A DNA stretch of 64,000 nt from Trichoplax adhaerens. Taxonomy: Eukaryota > Placozoa > Uniplacotomia > Trichoplacea > Trichoplacidae. The DNA is taken from positions 254,172-318,171 of the forward strand of contig NW_002060959.1 in the NCBI RefSeq assembly GCF_000150275.1, given 5' to 3'. Under the pieces are notes generated by a model. That model had not been told where the DNA came from, searched no databases, and saw only the letters and a program-made list of their open reading frames with translations. Made by a program: the position numbers and the translations under genes. This document shows, piece by piece, positions 23,681 to 34,239 of the stretch (positions are counted from its first letter, which is position 1; every line of letters begins with the position of its first letter).

Positions 23681-25300
23681 TTATCCAATGCCTAAGTCGG
23701 TAGTATCCGGTAGAAATAATGCTAAAAATGCGCTTAGAAAGCCAAGTGCGGAAAATATTGTATATGTAGCTATGCAATTAGTATAAAATAACGCTGCAAA
23801 TATCACCATGCCTAGTGCACCTCCTAAATGTCCATTTACACCTATGATGCCTTGGGCAGTTGCTCTAAATTCAGTACGGAATAATTCTGTACTCCAAATT
23901 TTAAGCGGAGTCCACCCGTTAGTCATAATAGACGTAAAAATGCAAGCTAGGATGAGGACGCCCTGTAAATTGTCGATTATCAATAATAATAAAATGCATA
24001 AACCACTCATAGACGCTAAAATAATGTATAATGCTTTCCGACCGATACGATTAATAAGTAGAACACATAAAATTGCGATAGGTATGGATATTAAATGACC
24101 AAGAAAGATATTTAATATCACTGTTCTTATATTATTACCGCTTTGACAGTCCGAAGCGACATTTTGTGATGAATGTGTAGTATACCACGATAGATTGTTA
24201 TTCTTGCCGCTATGATGATGATGCCAACATGTTTGGCCATTCACATAATAAGCAATAACTGTCGGTAACCAAATTGTAAGCCCTTGTTCTGCGACGTAAT
24301 ATCCGAGCTGTACCAAAGACATAAGCAATAACCGTTTACGCCAAGGTGGTTGCAGAAGTCCCCGAATATCTTGCAGAAAAGTATTTCCTTTATCATTTTC
24401 AATATCATCACTCATTTCTTCTATTGGTAAATTGCGATGGCCTACTTTACAATAAATAACTTGTTGATAGGAATCGACTTCAGTCTTATAACAGCTATTA
24501 ATTTGATTAATTTTATTTAATACGTCTCGAAGACCTTTCTTATCGTTCTTAGCTATTACAAATCGTAAACTTCTAGGCAAAAATAACAGTGCACAAAAAC
24601 TCAATAAAGATGGAACAGAGTCTACAAGTAGATAAAGTCGCCAATTTGTAAAGTATATCGCGCCAATAGGGCTATAAAATGAATGAGGTAATATAACTAA
24701 CGCGATAACAGAACCATAAATATTACCAAATATTAGAAATGACGATAAAACGGTAGCCGCTCTACCCCTATAACGACGAGGAAAAAATTCTAACAGATAA
24801 GAATGAATAGCTGCAACAACAGCAGCATGAGTACTACCAACCAAGCCAAACATGATAACAAGCATTAGATAGTTATAAGCAAAAGCACTTGCTAACATTC
24901 CTATTAAATTTATTAGTAACGCGATGACGAGAATTTTTCGTCGGCCATAAACATCAGCTAACCTACCAAATATGCTAGCACCGATAGCAAGGCCGATCAT
25001 ATAAGCTAGACTTAGCCAACCTTTATTATTTCGATTAATGTCTAAATCGCATGCTGAAATAATAACAAAACCGATCGATTGATAAAAGATAGAGTATCCA
25101 CTATAGCCAAGTCCACATATTAAAGTGATAATATAATGGAATAATCCAATATCCAAAGAATCGACGATCTCATCTATTCTGGATGATAAATCAATCGATT
25201 CAGTCGAGCAATCAGAAGTATAGAGTTCTTCATTTTGGCTCAATAAACGGGTTTTATCCTTGACATTATCGTTATCCCGAAATTGATTTTCAACCGCCAT
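23681..25300 (-). CDS. SV2-like MFS transporter, 539 aa (copy 6)
   Basis: Complete intronless ORF starting MAVENQFRDND. The tail holds a textbook acidic dileucine motif D15-K-T-R-L19-L20 followed by an acidic patch (EELYTSDCSTESIDL). Signatures: GRLADVYGRRK, EFFPRRYRGRA, TNWRLYLL, LPRSLRF (R for the usual D/N), EQGLTIWLPTVIAYY, NRIGRK, ELFRTEFRAT, LFLPDTTDLGIG. The luminal loop has a run of four histidines directly after KTCW-like QTCW, one sequon (NLS) and the conserved second cysteine (SDCQSG). It is very close to copy 7 in TM8-TM9 and in the tail, but clearly diverged in TM11-TM12. Gene and upstream flank repeat in copy 7 at a distance of 3176 bp. Confidence 0.9.
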   Translation of the reverse strand: MAVENQFRDNDNVKDKTRLLSQNEELYTSDCSTESIDLSSRIDEIVDSLDIGLFHYIITLICGLGYSGYSIFYQSIGFVIISACDLDINRNNKGWLSLAYMIGLAIGASIFGRLADVYGRRKILVIALLINLIGMLASAFAYNYLMLVIMFGLVGSTHAAVVAAIHSYLLEFFPRRYRGRAATVLSSFLIFGNIYGSVIALVILPHSFYSPIGAIYFTNWRLYLLVDSVPSLLSFCALLFLPRSLRFVIAKNDKKGLRDVLNKINQINSCYKTEVDSYQQVIYCKVGHRNLPIEEMSDDIENDKGNTFLQDIRGLLQPPWRKRLLLMSLVQLGYYVAEQGLTIWLPTVIAYYVNGQTCWHHHHSGKNNNLSWYTTHSSQNVASDCQSGNNIRTVILNIFLGHLISIPIAILCVLLINRIGRKALYIILASMSGLCILLLLIIDNLQGVLILACIFTSIMTNGWTPLKIWSTELFRTEFRATAQGIIGVNGHLGGALGMVIFAALFYTNCIATYTIFSALGFLSAFLALFLPDTTDLGIG

Positions 25301-25338
25301 TACTGTAAATATTTTGTAGTAAAACTTGGCATTTTAAC

Positions 25339-25363
25339 GGAAAATATCAATCTTGCTAACGAA
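25339..25363 (-). promoter_or_regulatory. Conserved upstream block of copy 6
   Basis: The block reads, on the plus strand, GGAAAATATCAATCTTGCTA and on, 39-63 bp before the start codon. Related blocks sit in about the same place before copies 7 (28515-28539), 9 (34282-34309) and 10 (37661-37690). Conservation in diverged flanks suggests a core promoter or 5'UTR element, but simple shared descent is the alternative. Confidence 0.4.
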
Positions 25364-26843
25364 TTTTACTGCTTTTTTTAAGCGAATCGCCTAAAACTAA
25401 ACGTCGAAGAGTCCAAAAAGAGAAATAAATGTCTAATAATTCGATTCGTACCGAAAAAATTGGACAATGTAACCGGGATAGAGCGCAATGTGGCAATTCT
25501 CACGAGAATTGTTTTCTTTAATAAATACCTTAGGTGAGTTAATAATTAATACGGCTCAACAGTCACCGTATGTAACAATGCTAGTAGAGAAACTAATTGG
25601 TTCAATTCATAATGTGAATGTCTAATGATCAATGATTAGCTTTGCTAAATCTCAAGAGGATAACAGTTGAGCATGAATAATTTAGCGTTAGTAATCGTTA
25701 CGTTGGGCAGCAAGTAGACTATGATTCTGATTAATTTTAGAGTCAATATCTAAAGTACTGATATTTACTAACGGCCAGTTATTCAGTACCCTAAAATCAG
25801 TCATCATCAATAGAATTGTACTGATTGATCCTATCTAATTTTAACACAAAGGAATTAGCAATTTTGAGCTTATTAATATCGCTATTTTCGTGAATAACTT
25901 AGCAGCCACTACAGTTGTATTTTTATAGTATTGCTGCTTGTAGCATCACTTCCTATAAATAATCTAATTTTAGAAATAAGTTGTAAATCATAGTATGGAA
26001 CTATACATCTAATTTATATAAGGCTCGAAATTTAATTTATTTGAGGATTCTTAGATTTAAAATATGCCACAAAAGCACTTTATTTCAACATTAAAGAATG
26101 AATTATATAATTAGCATTGGCAATAGAACTCTATTTTTCACCATCAAATATAAAATTATTATTATTAACAGGTAAAAAACATAATATAACTTCGGAAACG
26201 TTAAATTTTGATATATTTAATATCAGCTTTAAATATAGATTACGGGATAATTACAAGACCATCCTAAAACGAAACTTGGCTAATATTAGCTAATATACCG
26301 AATTCCGAAGTTGTAATAAGTATTGCCTTATTTCCTATGAAAGTATTTTTATATTATTGAATAATATTGTGTAAGCTATTCAATTTCTTAACAATTTATT
26401 TCAGCCTCTCAGAGTAAAATGTCAAATACAACTCCAGTCAAAGTTACTCCAGAATGAACACCAGATATACTCTTATTAGACTCTTTATCAATTTAAAATT
26501 TAGAGATATGAGCATACCAATCCGGCCTTCAAAATAAACACGTGCAATTAAAATTAAATAAATTTTCTATAAACAAAACTTGCTGTTTTCTTCCGTTAAT
26601 AGTGCGTCTGTGGTATAGTCCAAAATAAACTATGTTTGCAAGTATGATTTGTGAATAATAGTAGAAGAATTTATTCAGGTAAAGAGATGTAACCAACAAG
26701 AAAATGAGGCATTGGTCGTGTTATTTTGAGATTCTTTATCGTAAATTCTGTGCTCGAGATCATTCTCAGAAAGCAATTTTCTATTGCTTATTAGCAATTA
26801 AGACCCATAGACCAGTTATCGCTAGAATTGTGTATGTATCTCA

Positions 26844-26857
26844 TTTATTGGTTTATT
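26844..26857 (-). terminator. Tandem AATAAA polyadenylation signals of copy 7
   Basis: On the reverse strand two AATAAA hexamers (26844-26849 and 26852-26857) lie within 20 bp after the stop codon of copy 7. This implies a very short 3'UTR. The hexamer is frequent by chance in AT-rich DNA. Confidence 0.35.
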
Positions 26858-26859
26858 AA

Positions 26860-28476
26860 TTATCTAATATCAGCGTTTGTAGTATCAGGTAGAAATATTG
26901 CTGCAACAGCTGTTAATAAACCTAATGCAGAAAGTATTATAAGTGTAGCTGTGCAACTAATATAAAATAAAGCAGCGAATATTATCATCCCTAGTATAGA
27001 TCCAAGATGTCCCATCATGCTCGCAATACCAAGAGCGGTAGTTCTAAATTCAGTACGGAATAATTCTGTACTCCAAATTTTACACGGTGTCCATCCATTC
27101 GTGGAAATAGACGTAAAAATACAAGCTATGATCATAGAGCTTTGCATAGTATCAATTATCAATAGCAGTAAAATACTTAAACCACTCATAGACGCTAAAA
27201 TAATGTATAATGCTTTCCGACCGATACGATTAATAAGTAGAACACATAAAATCGCGATAGGTATGGATATTAAATGACCAAGAAAGATGTTTAATATTAC
27301 AGTCCTTATATTATTACCGCTTTGACAGTCCGAAGCGACATTATGTGATGAATGTGTAGTATTCCATGATAGATTATACATGCCGCTATGATGATGATGC
27401 CAACAAGTTTTACTATTTACGTAATGAGCAATAACTGTCGGTAACCAAATTGTAAGTCCTTGATCGGCGACACAATATCCAAGCCATACTAAAGATATCA
27501 ATAGCAATCGTTTACGCCAAGGTGGTTGCAGAAGTTCCCGAATATCTTGCAGAAAAGTATTTCCTTTATCATTTTTAACATCTTTACTCGTTTCTTCTAC
27601 TCGTAAATCGTGATGGCCTACTTTACAATAAATAACTTGTTGATAGGAATCGTCTGTGGTCTTACAGCAATTATTAATTTGATTAATTTTATTTAATACG
27701 TCTCGAAAACCTTTCTTATCGTTCTTAGCTAATACAAATCGTAAACTTCTAGGCATAAATAAAAGTACACAAAAACTCAATAAGGATGGAATAGAGCCTA
27801 CAAGTAGATAAAGTCGCCAATTTGTAAAGTATATCGCGCCAATAGGACTATAAAATGAATAAGGCAATATAAGTAATCCGATAAGGGAACTATAAACATT
27901 TCCAAATATCAGAAATGACGATAAAACGGCAGCCGCTCTACCCCTATAACGACGAGGAAAAAATTCTAAAAGATAAGAATGAACGATTGTGGTGATACCA
28001 GCATAAGTACTACCGATCAAGCCAAACATGATAACAAGCATTAGATAGTTATAAGCAAATGCACTTGCTAACATTCCTATTAAATTTATTAATAACAAGA
28101 TGACAAGAATTTTTTGTCGACCATAAACATCAGCGAATCTACCATATATACTAGCACTAGTAGCAAGGCCGATCATAAAAGCTATACTTAGCCAACCTTT
28201 ATTATTTCGATTAATGTCTAAATCGCATGCTGAAATGATAACAAAACCGATCGATTGATAACAGAACGAAAACCCACTAAAGCCAAGTCCACATATTAAA
28301 GTGATAATATAATGGAATAATCCAATATCCAAAGAATCGACGATCTCATCTATCCTAGATGTCAAATCAATCGATTCAGTCGAGCAATCCGAAGTATAAA
28401 GTTCTTCATTTTGACTCACTGAACTTCTTTTATCCTTGTTATTATCGTTATTCTGAAATTGCTTTTCAATCGCCAT
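26860..28476 (-). CDS. SV2-like MFS transporter, 538 aa (copy 7)
   Basis: Complete intronless ORF (MAIEKQFQNND). It is closely related to copy 6. The dileucine motif has been lost: the matching positions 15-20 read DKRSSV. Signatures: GRFADVYGRQK (R to Q in the MFS loop), EFFPRRYRGRA, TNWRLYLLVG, MPRSLRF, DQGLTIWLPTVIAHY, NRIGRK, ELFRTEFRTT, IFLPDTTNADIR. The luminal loop KTCWHHHHSGMYNLSWNTTH has two sequons (NLS, NTT). A relic follows at 29600-30333. Upstream, about 310-590 bp before the start, a block of about 142 bp is tandemly duplicated. Confidence 0.9.
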   Translation of the reverse strand: MAIEKQFQNNDNNKDKRSSVSQNEELYTSDCSTESIDLTSRIDEIVDSLDIGLFHYIITLICGLGFSGFSFCYQSIGFVIISACDLDINRNNKGWLSIAFMIGLATSASIYGRFADVYGRQKILVILLLINLIGMLASAFAYNYLMLVIMFGLIGSTYAGITTIVHSYLLEFFPRRYRGRAAAVLSSFLIFGNVYSSLIGLLILPYSFYSPIGAIYFTNWRLYLLVGSIPSLLSFCVLLFMPRSLRFVLAKNDKKGFRDVLNKINQINNCCKTTDDSYQQVIYCKVGHHDLRVEETSKDVKNDKGNTFLQDIRELLQPPWRKRLLLISLVWLGYCVADQGLTIWLPTVIAHYVNSKTCWHHHHSGMYNLSWNTTHSSHNVASDCQSGNNIRTVILNIFLGHLISIPIAILCVLLINRIGRKALYIILASMSGLSILLLLIIDTMQSSMIIACIFTSISTNGWTPCKIWSTELFRTEFRTTALGIASMMGHLGSILGMIIFAALFYISCTATLIILSALGLLTAVAAIFLPDTTNADIR

Positions 28477-28514
28477 TACTACATAAGTCTTGCAGTCAAA
28501 CTTGTCCTTTCAAC

Positions 28515-28539
28515 GGAATATATCAATCTTGCTAACGAA
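28515..28539 (-). promoter_or_regulatory. Conserved upstream block of copy 7
   Basis: GGAATATATCAATCTTGCTA and on, 39-63 bp before the start codon, nearly identical to the block before copy 6 and similar to those before copies 9 and 10. Role inferred only from position and conservation. Confidence 0.4.
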
Positions 28540-28784
28540 CTTTACTTTTCCTTTAAATACATCGTTTAAAACTTAGATATTGAAGAAAGAACTAAATGTC
28601 TAATAGTTCGATCCGTTTCCAAGAATTAGATAATATTATCGGGATAGAGCGCAACGTAGCAATTCTCGTGAGAATTATTATTATTAATAAGTAGCCAAGT
28701 TAATAAACACTGCGGATCAACAGTTGCCGTACGTAACAATACTAGAAAAGGAACTTATTATTTCAATTCATAATGTGAATGTCT

Positions 28785-29065
28785 ATTGATTATTGATCAG
28801 CTTTTATTTAGTCTTAAGAGAATAACAGTTAAGCAGGAGTGACTTAACGTTAGATTCATTAGGGTAGATCGAAATTAGGTCTATGATTCCAATCAATTTT
28901 AAAGTGAATATCTAAAATACGATGCTTAATTATTGATCAGCTTTTACGTAGTCTCAAGGGAATAATAATTGAACAAGAATGATTTAATTTTAGATTCATA
29001 ACGGTAGGTCGCAAGTAGACTATGATTCTGATCAATTCTAGAGTTAGTATCTAAAATACTAATGT
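28785..29065. repeat. Tandem duplication of about 142 bp upstream of copy 7
   Basis: Two adjacent blocks share ATTGATCAGCTTTTA, a stretch around ATTTAGATTCAT-like AGATTCAT, GATC/GGTCG, CTATGATTC and ATCTAAAATAC in order. A single matching block lies upstream of copy 6 (about 25625-25790), so the doubling happened after the two genes separated. Confidence 0.7.
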
Positions 29066-29599
29066 TGTTAACGGCCAGTAATTAAGCATCTCTAAAATCG
29101 TAGTTATCGTCAGCAGAGTTGGACTGATTGATACTATTCACTGTATTACAAACGGAATTAATACTTGCAAGCTTGTTAGTTTTTCTTTTCTCATGAGTAG
29201 CTTAACAACTACTACGGTCATAATTTTATAGTACCACTGCACGTAGCATTATTTCCAATTACTAGTCGACTTTAGAAATAAGTTGTAAATTATAGAGCAG
29301 AGTTATAGTGTCTGCTAATTAAGCAAAACTAGCATTTATTCCGTCCGTTTTAAAAAATTGAAATACAATTAAGATTTGAAGTATGTTCTAAAAATATTTT
29401 ATTAAAGTATTACAGAATTACACTTTATTTTTCATCATCAATTATAAAATTATCACTATTAAAATGTAAAAAACATAATAGAATATTAGAAGTATTAAAT
29501 TTGACCAATTTAACATCAGAATAAAAAAATAAGTTATAGGATAAATATAAGACGGTACTGAAATAGAACTTGCCCAATGGTAGCAAATAGACTTAATTC

Positions 29600-30333
29600 C
29601 ACAACTGTAACAAGTATTGCCTTATTTCTTATGTAATTAATAGATATAGATATAGATATAGAAAATAATACGAAAGTGGTTACGCAATTGGTATAAAATA
29701 GTGTTGCAAATAATATCATGCCCAATATTGACCCTAAACGAGATATTACATTTAAAAGTCAATAGCAGTTGATCTGAATTCAGTACGAAATAATTCTGTA
29801 CTCCAAATTTTATAAGGTATCTAGCCAGTATTTGTTATAGATGTAAAAATACACGTTGAGATTGTAACACTTTGCATGTTGTCCATTAATAGAATCATTA
29901 AAATATTCAATTTTGTAGTAGATACCAATGAAATATACAATAATTTCCAACCAACGCGATTTATAAGTAAAACACATAAAATTGTAAAAGGAATTTAAAA
30001 TAGATTGCCAATAAAGATATTAAATAATATTGTCTTTAAATTGTCATCAGTTTGGTAAATTAGAGTCGACATGATTCAATGAGTACGTAAAATTCCATGG
30101 TAGATGGTCCATGTCGCTATAATTATACCAACATATTTTACCTCTGATATAATGATACTTTTCTTGTCATTCTTGGCTAACACAAATCGTAAACTATGAG
30201 GCATAAATAAAAGTACGTAAAAACTTAATAAAGCAGGTATGGGGCTGTAGTACAGCCACCACATATAGCTTAGATTACGATTCAAAATTGTACGAGTATA
30301 GGCTAAACTGTACGCTAGGTAATAAGACTGCAT
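29600..30333 (-). pseudogene. Decayed SV2-like transporter (copy 8)
   Basis: In shifting reverse frames one finds, from high to low coordinates: PALLSFYVLLFMPHSLRFVLAKNDKKS (30165-30250), an abrupt jump deleting the cytosolic loop and TM7, then RGKICWYNYSDMDHLPW, a TM8-like segment with in-frame stops, NRVGWKLLYISLVS, the ELFRTEFRST-like piece and GMILFATLFYTNCVTTF (to about 29640). TM1-TM5 are missing. It cannot make a transporter. It follows copy 7 in the position expected of one more array unit. A small (ATAGAT)n run lies at 29638-29660. Confidence 0.85.
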
Positions 30334-32622
30334 AAGTGTCTAATTGTGGAAGATGTTTACACTACGTATTGTAGTAATTGTATTGAAATGCTTATATTAA
30401 AAATCGCAGGTAATAATAGATAGCATTAATTATGTTAGTACAGTGAGATTTGTATTGTGCCGCTTCTGTCCTTGGTAGTTAGACGAACCTAACTTCTGTA
30501 ATAAAGTGAAATCTGCAAGAAACTGTAGTTCTTGATTTATTGTTTTGAAGATCACTTTATCACAACGGTTAGCGAGTAGTTCATGTAAATGGCCGCAAAG
30601 CATCTAAAGATTAATCCGATGACTTAGTACAATACAGGAAATCATTATAAGTAAGCCTAAAATTAAATTCTCATCTTTTATGCAAGAATGAACTGCCGCA
30701 TAGGTTACTTGAATTTATTGCTTCTGTATTGATCGATGCTTTCGTAGTAAATTGTAAATTTGCTTGGTTAATATTCAAATCACTATACCCAAATAAATTA
30801 TAATATTATATGTTAAAAGTCCAAAGTAGCTATTAATAGCTTTCTTTAAAAAATATTACTGTTACGTCACTGTTTTTCATATGTTTAGTAATATTAAAAT
30901 AGCAAAGACAGCATTACAATTTAAGGGCTTATAAATTCATTATCAATCTTAAACTCCTACTGTGAATACACCGAGACAGGCTATCGTTACAATCTTCTTG
31001 CTTGGAAAATATCTTCTCTAGAAATTATATTATTCTTTTTCTAAATATCATTATGCAATGAAGGTCAACTTCTATAATTCTCCTCCAATATTTATATTGT
31101 AATAGCAGTTGAAGCTTTTAAAATTTAACTAATTTAGTGCGATTTCAGAAAATTTTACTTAGTATCATAATGCCGTGCGTTGTAAGCCAGATGACTTCAT
31201 GGAGGGAGGAGTAGAATTTAATATGAATAATACGAAATAGTATAAATTGTTAAGAGTTGTGCTTTGTAAGATTGTGATTTAAGCGATAAATTTAGTTAAG
31301 ATAATACACTTGCTCTAATGTTGATAAAACTGCTTGCTAAATTTAATCATAAAATACTGTAAATCTTAATTAGGCTATATTATGTTGTAATAGAACATAG
31401 GATCAATCCAAACGTTTTGATCTGGATTCTTATTCAATTAAGATCGCCGGTCTGTCTTAGTGTTTTCTTATTGCTACATGACTACACTGTTGTCACAAAT
31501 TAATTCTTGTGATCAGATGCTACTAATCTCGTAGATTACTTATATGCTCCGACGATGAAGTGCAACATTGGAAGACCAATTAGTATTACACAAGTACAAA
31601 GCCATTTTAAGCCGAAATAGTATGCAACAGAATATTAAGAGCTTGAAACGCAATTTGGCTGCTCGTCCTTTAGAAGCTAGCTACAAACCTGCGGTCCGTA
31701 TTAGCGAATTTTACCTTACGCAATATTATATATGTTCAGTAAACTCAACCAACAAATTAGATAACGGAAATCCAGGGTTAGTAGAGCCTAAATGAACTAT
31801 CTAACAACAAGCGAATTTCTTGTTAACGACATCATGGCTAAACGGAGAGTAGAAGATGACAATTATGCCATCTCTAGAATTAGTATTAAGAGTAGATGGT
31901 ATTCGTCGATTTTAAAATGGCCAAAGAAATATTAAAAATGAATTTTAAACTCTAAACTTCTAGAACTACAGTAGAAAATATGCTAAATGCCATATAGAAT
32001 TTTTTGTGTTCAGCAATAGATTTTAAACGCTTTTGGCTCAAACACCCGACTACCCTGTATCTCGTGACTAGCTTAGAATAATTCAGAGATAAATTGATAG
32101 ACTAATATTACCAACCGTCCTGTGTAAAATATAAAAGGTGGTATTATTCAGGAACTGAATAGTTTAAGATAGAGAGATAAAAAGATAAAAGTTGCAATAA
32201 TCCTAAAAATCATGAACAATGTCATTTTTAGATAGTTTGGCTTTAAAGTAGTAGTTCTACGCTTTGATAGTCCTTTTTTAGTGATTTTATACGGTTGCTG
32301 TTAATAGCTAACATAAACTAGTATTTCTCCTAAACTTAAGTTGAGCTAAAATTTGAAGCTGTCAGTTTTAATAACTTTTTTACGTTTATTATCAATTATC
32401 AATATATTTCAAAAATCATCATAAAACGGTACGACTCGGATAACGACATTTATTTCTACCAACATCTTACTTCATCAGAGCAATTTTTAAAATTAGAAGT
32501 CCTAAGAATAATAACCACAAAAAAATACTTGTATTTGCCTGATTAAAAGTGTACAAGCGTAATCTTTACTACAAAAATCGGGTAATGGAATAATTAAAGA
32601 ATTATATACGTATAAAATACAA
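30334..32622. other. Intergenic; one copy of the dispersed repeat, no supported gene
   Basis: The repeat shared with 12340-12455 lies at about 30460-30555. The 75-codon plus-strand ORF at 31568-31795 has no recognisable features. The rest is AT-rich DNA without visible structure. Confidence 0.45.
30460..30555 (+). repeat. Dispersed repeat (copies near 12340-12455 and, inverted, 35725-35880)
   Basis: The core shared words are GTTAGACGAACCT, TAATAAAGTGAAAT, GCAAGAAACTG(C/T)AGTTCTTGAT and GATCACTTTAT. The copy at 35725-35880 reads the same on the opposite strand with more divergence. Independent orientation suggests a mobile or transposed element rather than array duplication; no termini could be defined. 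Confidence 0.6.
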
Positions 32623-34239
32623 CTATCCAATATCAGAGTTAGATGTATCGGGTAGAAATAAAGCTGCAATTACGGCTATTAGACCTAGTGAGGTAAACAA
32701 TATAAGTGTAGCTATGCAATTACTATAATAAAGTGCACTAAATTCTATTATACCTGCTATAGCTGCAGTATGCCCTATTACAAATAAAATACCAGTAACA
32801 GTTGTTCTGAATTCAGTAGGAAATAATTCTGTACTCCAAATTTTACATGGTATCCATGTATTAATTGTAAACGCTGTAAAGATACTTGCTACGATCATGA
32901 CACTAAGCCTATTATCCAGTAAGAGAATCATTAAGATACAAATAACACAGGTGAATGCTAAGCAAATAAATAATCTTTTACGACCAATACGATTAATGAA
33001 TAAAAAGCATAAAATTAAAATTGGTAATGACAACAGATTGCCAATAAAGATATCTAATATAATTGCCTTTAAGCTATCACCAGTTTGACAATCAGAATTG
33101 ATGCTATGTAATAGACTTGTGGTATTCCATGATACATTTTCTGTCTTATTATGATTATGCCAACACGTTTTACCACTCGCATAAAATGACATTACAGTCG
33201 GTAGCCACATAGTAAATACTTGATCGGAGGTACAATATCCGAGCCATATTATAGATAATAATATAAATCGTCGGCGATTTGGTTCTTTCATCATTTCTCG
33301 AATATCATCCATAAAATTTCTGTTCTTTTCTTTTCTAATATTGCTATCGATATCATTTTCTTGTAAATCAAGAAGATGGGATAGTTTAGAATATGATACT
33401 TTTTCATACGATTTGGATGTGTTGGTAAAACACGAATTGATTTTATTTATTCTGCGTAATACATCTCGAAGACCTTTCTTGTCGTTCTTAGCTAAAACAA
33501 ATCGTAAACTATTAGGCATAAATAAGAGAATACAGAAACTTATCAAAGCTGGTATAGCACCTATGAGAACATAAAGTCGCCAACTCGTAAAGTTGATAGA
33601 ACCTATAGCATAGTGAAATGGGTGGGGTAATAAAAGTAATGCTATGGCAGAGCAGTATAAATTTTCAAGTATAAGAAATGAAGATACAAATGCGCCAGCT
33701 TTACCTCTAGAACGTCGAGGAAAAAATTCTATAACATAAGTATGGGAAACTGTAGCAATGCCACCATAGGCAATGCCAATGAAACCATTCATAATAACAA
33801 GCATGATATAATTATAAGCAAATACACACGCTAACACACATACTAAATAAATTAGTAACGACATTATGAAGATTTTTCGTCTACCATAAGTATCAGCTAG
33901 TCTACCAAATATACCAGAACTGATTGTATAGCCGATATTAAAAGCCAAACTTAGCCAACCCTTGTTATTTCTGTTAATGTCTAAATCGCACGCCGAAATG
34001 GTAATGAAGCTAATGGTTTGATAGCACACAGCATATCCGCCGAAGCCAAGTCCGGATCCTATCATGATCATATAATGAAAGAATCCAATATCCAAGGAAT
34101 CTACTATCTCATCTATATTGGATGCTAAATTATTAGAATCGCAGGAGAAATCTGTATCGGAAAACTCTTCATTTTGATTCATCCTAGTTGTACAATCATC
34201 ATCACCACTGTCTGAAAAAAGTTCCTTCTCAATAGCCAT
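32623..34239 (-). CDS. SV2-like MFS transporter, 538 aa (copy 9)
   Basis: Complete intronless ORF (MAIEKELFSDSGDDD). The dileucine motif positions read DCTTRM, so it is lost, though the acidic patch (NEEFSDTDFSCDSNNL) remains. Signatures: GRLADTYGRRK, EFFPRRSRGKA, TSWRLYVLIG, MPNSLRF, DQVFTMWLPTVMSFY, NRIGRK, ELFPTEFRTT, LFLPDTSNSDIG. The luminal loop KTCWHNHNKTENVSWNTTSL has three sequons (NKT, NVS, NTT) and the second cysteine (SDCQTG). The short plus-strand ORFs inside the gene are antisense shadows. Closest to copies 10 and 11. Confidence 0.9.
   Translation of the reverse strand: MAIEKELFSDSGDDDCTTRMNQNEEFSDTDFSCDSNNLASNIDEIVDSLDIGFFHYMIMIGSGLGFGGYAVCYQTISFITISACDLDINRNNKGWLSLAFNIGYTISSGIFGRLADTYGRRKIFIMSLLIYLVCVLACVFAYNYIMLVIMNGFIGIAYGGIATVSHTYVIEFFPRRSRGKAGAFVSSFLILENLYCSAIALLLLPHPFHYAIGSINFTSWRLYVLIGAIPALISFCILLFMPNSLRFVLAKNDKKGLRDVLRRINKINSCFTNTSKSYEKVSYSKLSHLLDLQENDIDSNIRKEKNRNFMDDIREMMKEPNRRRFILLSIIWLGYCTSDQVFTMWLPTVMSFYASGKTCWHNHNKTENVSWNTTSLLHSINSDCQTGDSLKAIILDIFIGNLLSLPILILCFLFINRIGRKRLFICLAFTCVICILMILLLDNRLSVMIVASIFTAFTINTWIPCKIWSTELFPTEFRTTVTGILFVIGHTAAIAGIIEFSALYYSNCIATLILFTSLGLIAVIAALFLPDTSNSDIG

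Larger units (their letters stand above)
25301..26859. other. Intergenic, homologous to the flank of copy 7
   Basis: The DNA from 25301 to about 26370 aligns by eye with 28477 to about 29640 (shared words include ATCAATCTTGCTAACGAA, GATAGAGCGCAA, GTGAATGTCTA and AGTATTGCCTTATTTC). So copies 6 and 7 were duplicated as a unit including intergenic DNA. No gene seen. Confidence 0.6.
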
